Of a stretch of DNA of 64,000 nt, positions 62,713 through 64,000 are shown piece after piece. The notes below the pieces were generated by a model that worked only from the letters and a program-made list of their open reading frames with translations, made no database searches and was not told the origin of the DNA. Source of the stretch: Vibrio gigantis (lineage in GTDB: Bacteria; Pseudomonadota; Gammaproteobacteria; Enterobacterales; Vibrionaceae); the NCBI RefSeq assembly GCF_024347515.1, contig NZ_AP025493.1, forward strand, positions 62,001 to 126,000. The letters are read 5' to 3'. The translations under genes and the position numbers were made by a program. Each line of letters begins with the position of its first letter. Position 1 is the first letter of the stretch.

Positions 62713-63771
62713 ATGATCAAGAAGAGTTTAGCGACAGCGGTTGCTTTAGTTATTTCAACGTCCGCATTGTTATCAACATCTGCAATGGCAGCTAACAGCG
62801 TCCAAGCCACTGTTGATGCACCTGCACAGAACATTAATCAAGTGCTTGAAATGACGGACACTCAAACACGCATTCAGCAGTTGTCTTACATGGCACAAGA
62901 TAAGAATCAGTCTATTGAAAACCGCACAGCAGCTTTGCAAGAATTGACTTCATACCCAAGCCAAAATGCGCTGGTGGCCGTTGCAAGAGGCTTGAAAGAC
63001 CAAGATCCTGAAGTACGCGAAGCTGCGGTTATTGGCTCTGAACCATATCAACTGGAACACCGTTGGGCGTTGGTTTCTCCTTTGCTTAAAGACAGCGATA
63101 CCATGGTTCGCCACACAGCGACATCGAATTTAGTTCGTGATTTCAACACCCTAGATGATGCGCAAAAAGCGGAAATTGAACCAGCGGTAAAAGAGCTGAT
63201 CACTTTCTTGGAAACGCAAGAATCTGAGAAGTTTCAGTTACTGTTTGCAGATGTGCTACGTTGGCACAATGAGTGGGAAAAGGCGGAAACGGTTTATTTA
63301 GAGCTGATTAAAACGCATCAAAATGATCCTCAAGTTTGGTTGAGTTACGCAGACAACTTCCGAGCTCAGAAGAAAGACCAACAAGCGGTTGAAGTGTTAG
63401 ATCGCGGTTTAGCGAATGTGCCGGACAATGCGGCTTTGCATTATTCTAAGTCGTTGACTCTGGTTCGCCTGGAAGACAAAGGTGCTGCTGCAAAAGAGAT
63501 TGAAGTGGCTGCTGAATTAGCGAAAGACAACAGCTATTACTGGTACCTAAACGGGGTATTACAAGAAGAGCTAGATATCGACAAATCGACGAAATCGTTT
63601 GAGAAAGCGTATTTGATCTCTGGTTCTCCAGAGCAACTTTACGCTGTATGCGATATTTACGTCCGTTACGGCAATGAAAAAACGGATGAATGTTTGATTG
63701 AGCTAAGTAAAGTCGCGCCTGACTATGTGATTGAACAGCTGAAAGAGAAACGAGTAGCGCCAAGTTCGTAG
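62713..63771 (+). CDS. HEAT/TPR repeat periplasmic protein, locus 2
   Basis: A 352-residue exported protein (signal peptide to SAMA, about residue 26). HEAT-like helices (about 55-155; ALVAVARGLKDQDPEVREAA and RWALVSPLLKDSDTMVRHTA) are followed by TPR helices (about 175-310). It is homologous to the protein at 26069 and to the C-terminal half of the octaheme cytochrome, including the end motif LYAVCDI...CLIELSKVAPDYVIEQLK. Like its paralogue it follows anSME on the same strand. Likely a periplasmic scaffold working with the sulfatase/Bat system. Confidence 0.9.
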   Translation: MIKKSLATAVALVISTSALLSTSAMAANSVQATVDAPAQNINQVLEMTDTQTRIQQLSYMAQDKNQSIENRTAALQELTSYPSQNALVAVARGLKDQDPEVREAAVIGSEPYQLEHRWALVSPLLKDSDTMVRHTATSNLVRDFNTLDDAQKAEIEPAVKELITFLETQESEKFQLLFADVLRWHNEWEKAETVYLELIKTHQNDPQVWLSYADNFRAQKKDQQAVEVLDRGLANVPDNAALHYSKSLTLVRLEDKGAAAKEIEVAAELAKDNSYYWYLNGVLQEELDIDKSTKSFEKAYLISGSPEQLYAVCDIYVRYGNEKTDECLIELSKVAPDYVIEQLKEKRVAPSS

Positions 63772-63806
63772 TGGTTGCATTAATCGATAAGCAAAAATGA
63801 GTTATT

Positions 63807-63839
63807 GAAAAGCCAGTCGAAACGTTCGACTGGCTTTTT
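63807..63839 (+). terminator. Rho-independent terminator after the HEAT/TPR gene
   Basis: AAAGCCAGTCGA pairs with TCGACTGGCTTT around an AACGT loop, followed by T. It ends the anSME 2-HEAT/TPR transcript and may also serve the minus-strand gene entering from the right. Confidence 0.9.
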
Positions 63840-63932
63840 GCATTTGGAAATGATTTTAAAATGTGTGGTTAGAACAAGATACAAATCAGAGGTGTAATAA
63901 TGGGTGGGTTAAGCTACTCACCCGTAAAACAT

Positions 63933-64000
63933 CTATTCACCCATAGAACTGGATGCGCGACGCCTGTCTGTTGCGCCATAAAGTTTTCCATCTTTGATTT
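63933..64000 (-). CDS. C-terminal fragment, probable gamma-glutamyltransferase
   Basis: On the minus strand the frame ending at TAG (63935-63933) reads IKDGKLYGATDRRRASSSMG and one further Glu before the stop. The GxxDxR pattern (G-A-T-D-R-R) near a C-terminal Gly-rich end is typical of gamma-glutamyltransferases, periplasmic glutathione-degrading enzymes. Only 21 residues are visible, so the call is tentative; most of the gene lies beyond the window. Confidence 0.45.
   Translation of the reverse strand, partial: IKDGKLYGATDRRRASSSMGE

Overview
The window looks like a chromosome segment of a marine Vibrio or close relative. Codon use is moderately AT-rich. Several families are typical of Vibrionaceae: an NspS/MbaA-like polyamine-type sensor pair, a LuxP-like periplasmic protein, a DUF2860-type outer-membrane protein, a YgjV-type membrane protein and YiaV/YiaW-type export genes. 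I found no tRNA, rRNA, CRISPR array, transposase or phage gene.

Region A (1-20 kb) is mixed housekeeping and envelope DNA. It starts with the end of a degenerate GGDEF protein, then a periplasmic binding protein plus GGDEF/EAL operon. Small transport and enzyme genes follow (LysE/RhtB exporter, PhzF, YgjV, cupin, two GNATs, fasciclin). Next are outer-membrane barrels, an OmpA-type lipoprotein, a LysR regulator divergent from a barrel gene, FadL, YiaW-YiaV and a sodium:neurotransmitter symporter.

Region B (20-34.5 kb) is sulfatase locus 1: an SDR gene, a LuxR-type regulator, a secreted Cys-type sulfatase, an anaerobic sulfatase-maturating enzyme (anSME), a secreted unknown, a HEAT/TPR protein, and a tightly overlapping MoxR-DUF58-DUF4381-BatA-BatB/C-BatD operon, then a Crp/Fnr-type regulator. 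An identical 17-bp palindrome lies upstream of the SDR gene, between the LuxR gene and the sulfatase, and upstream of anSME.

Region C (34.5-39.3 kb) separates the two loci. It holds a YccT-like protein, a hybrid histidine kinase and a di-heme peroxidase-like protein.

Region D (39.5-63.8 kb) is sulfatase locus 2: two head-to-head sulfatases, an eight-heme cytochrome fused to a HEAT/TPR module, and a second complete MoxR-Bat operon with a LysR regulator. After these come a periplasmic binding protein/GGDEF-EAL pair divergent from a LuxP-like gene, a PafA-like phosphatase, an FGE-fold lipoprotein lacking the catalytic cysteines, a second anSME and a second stand-alone HEAT/TPR protein. A different dyad (ATAAC-N5-GTTAT) lies upstream of several genes in this region. 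The window ends in the C-terminus of a probable gamma-glutamyltransferase.

My reading is that the two loci are paralogous versions of one envelope system. Secreted sulfatases are activated by anSME in the cytoplasm, while a MoxR/von Willebrand-factor-A (VWA) membrane complex, HEAT/TPR proteins and, in locus 2, a multiheme cytochrome act with them at the membrane or in the periplasm. The gene content is directly visible; the functional link is inferred.
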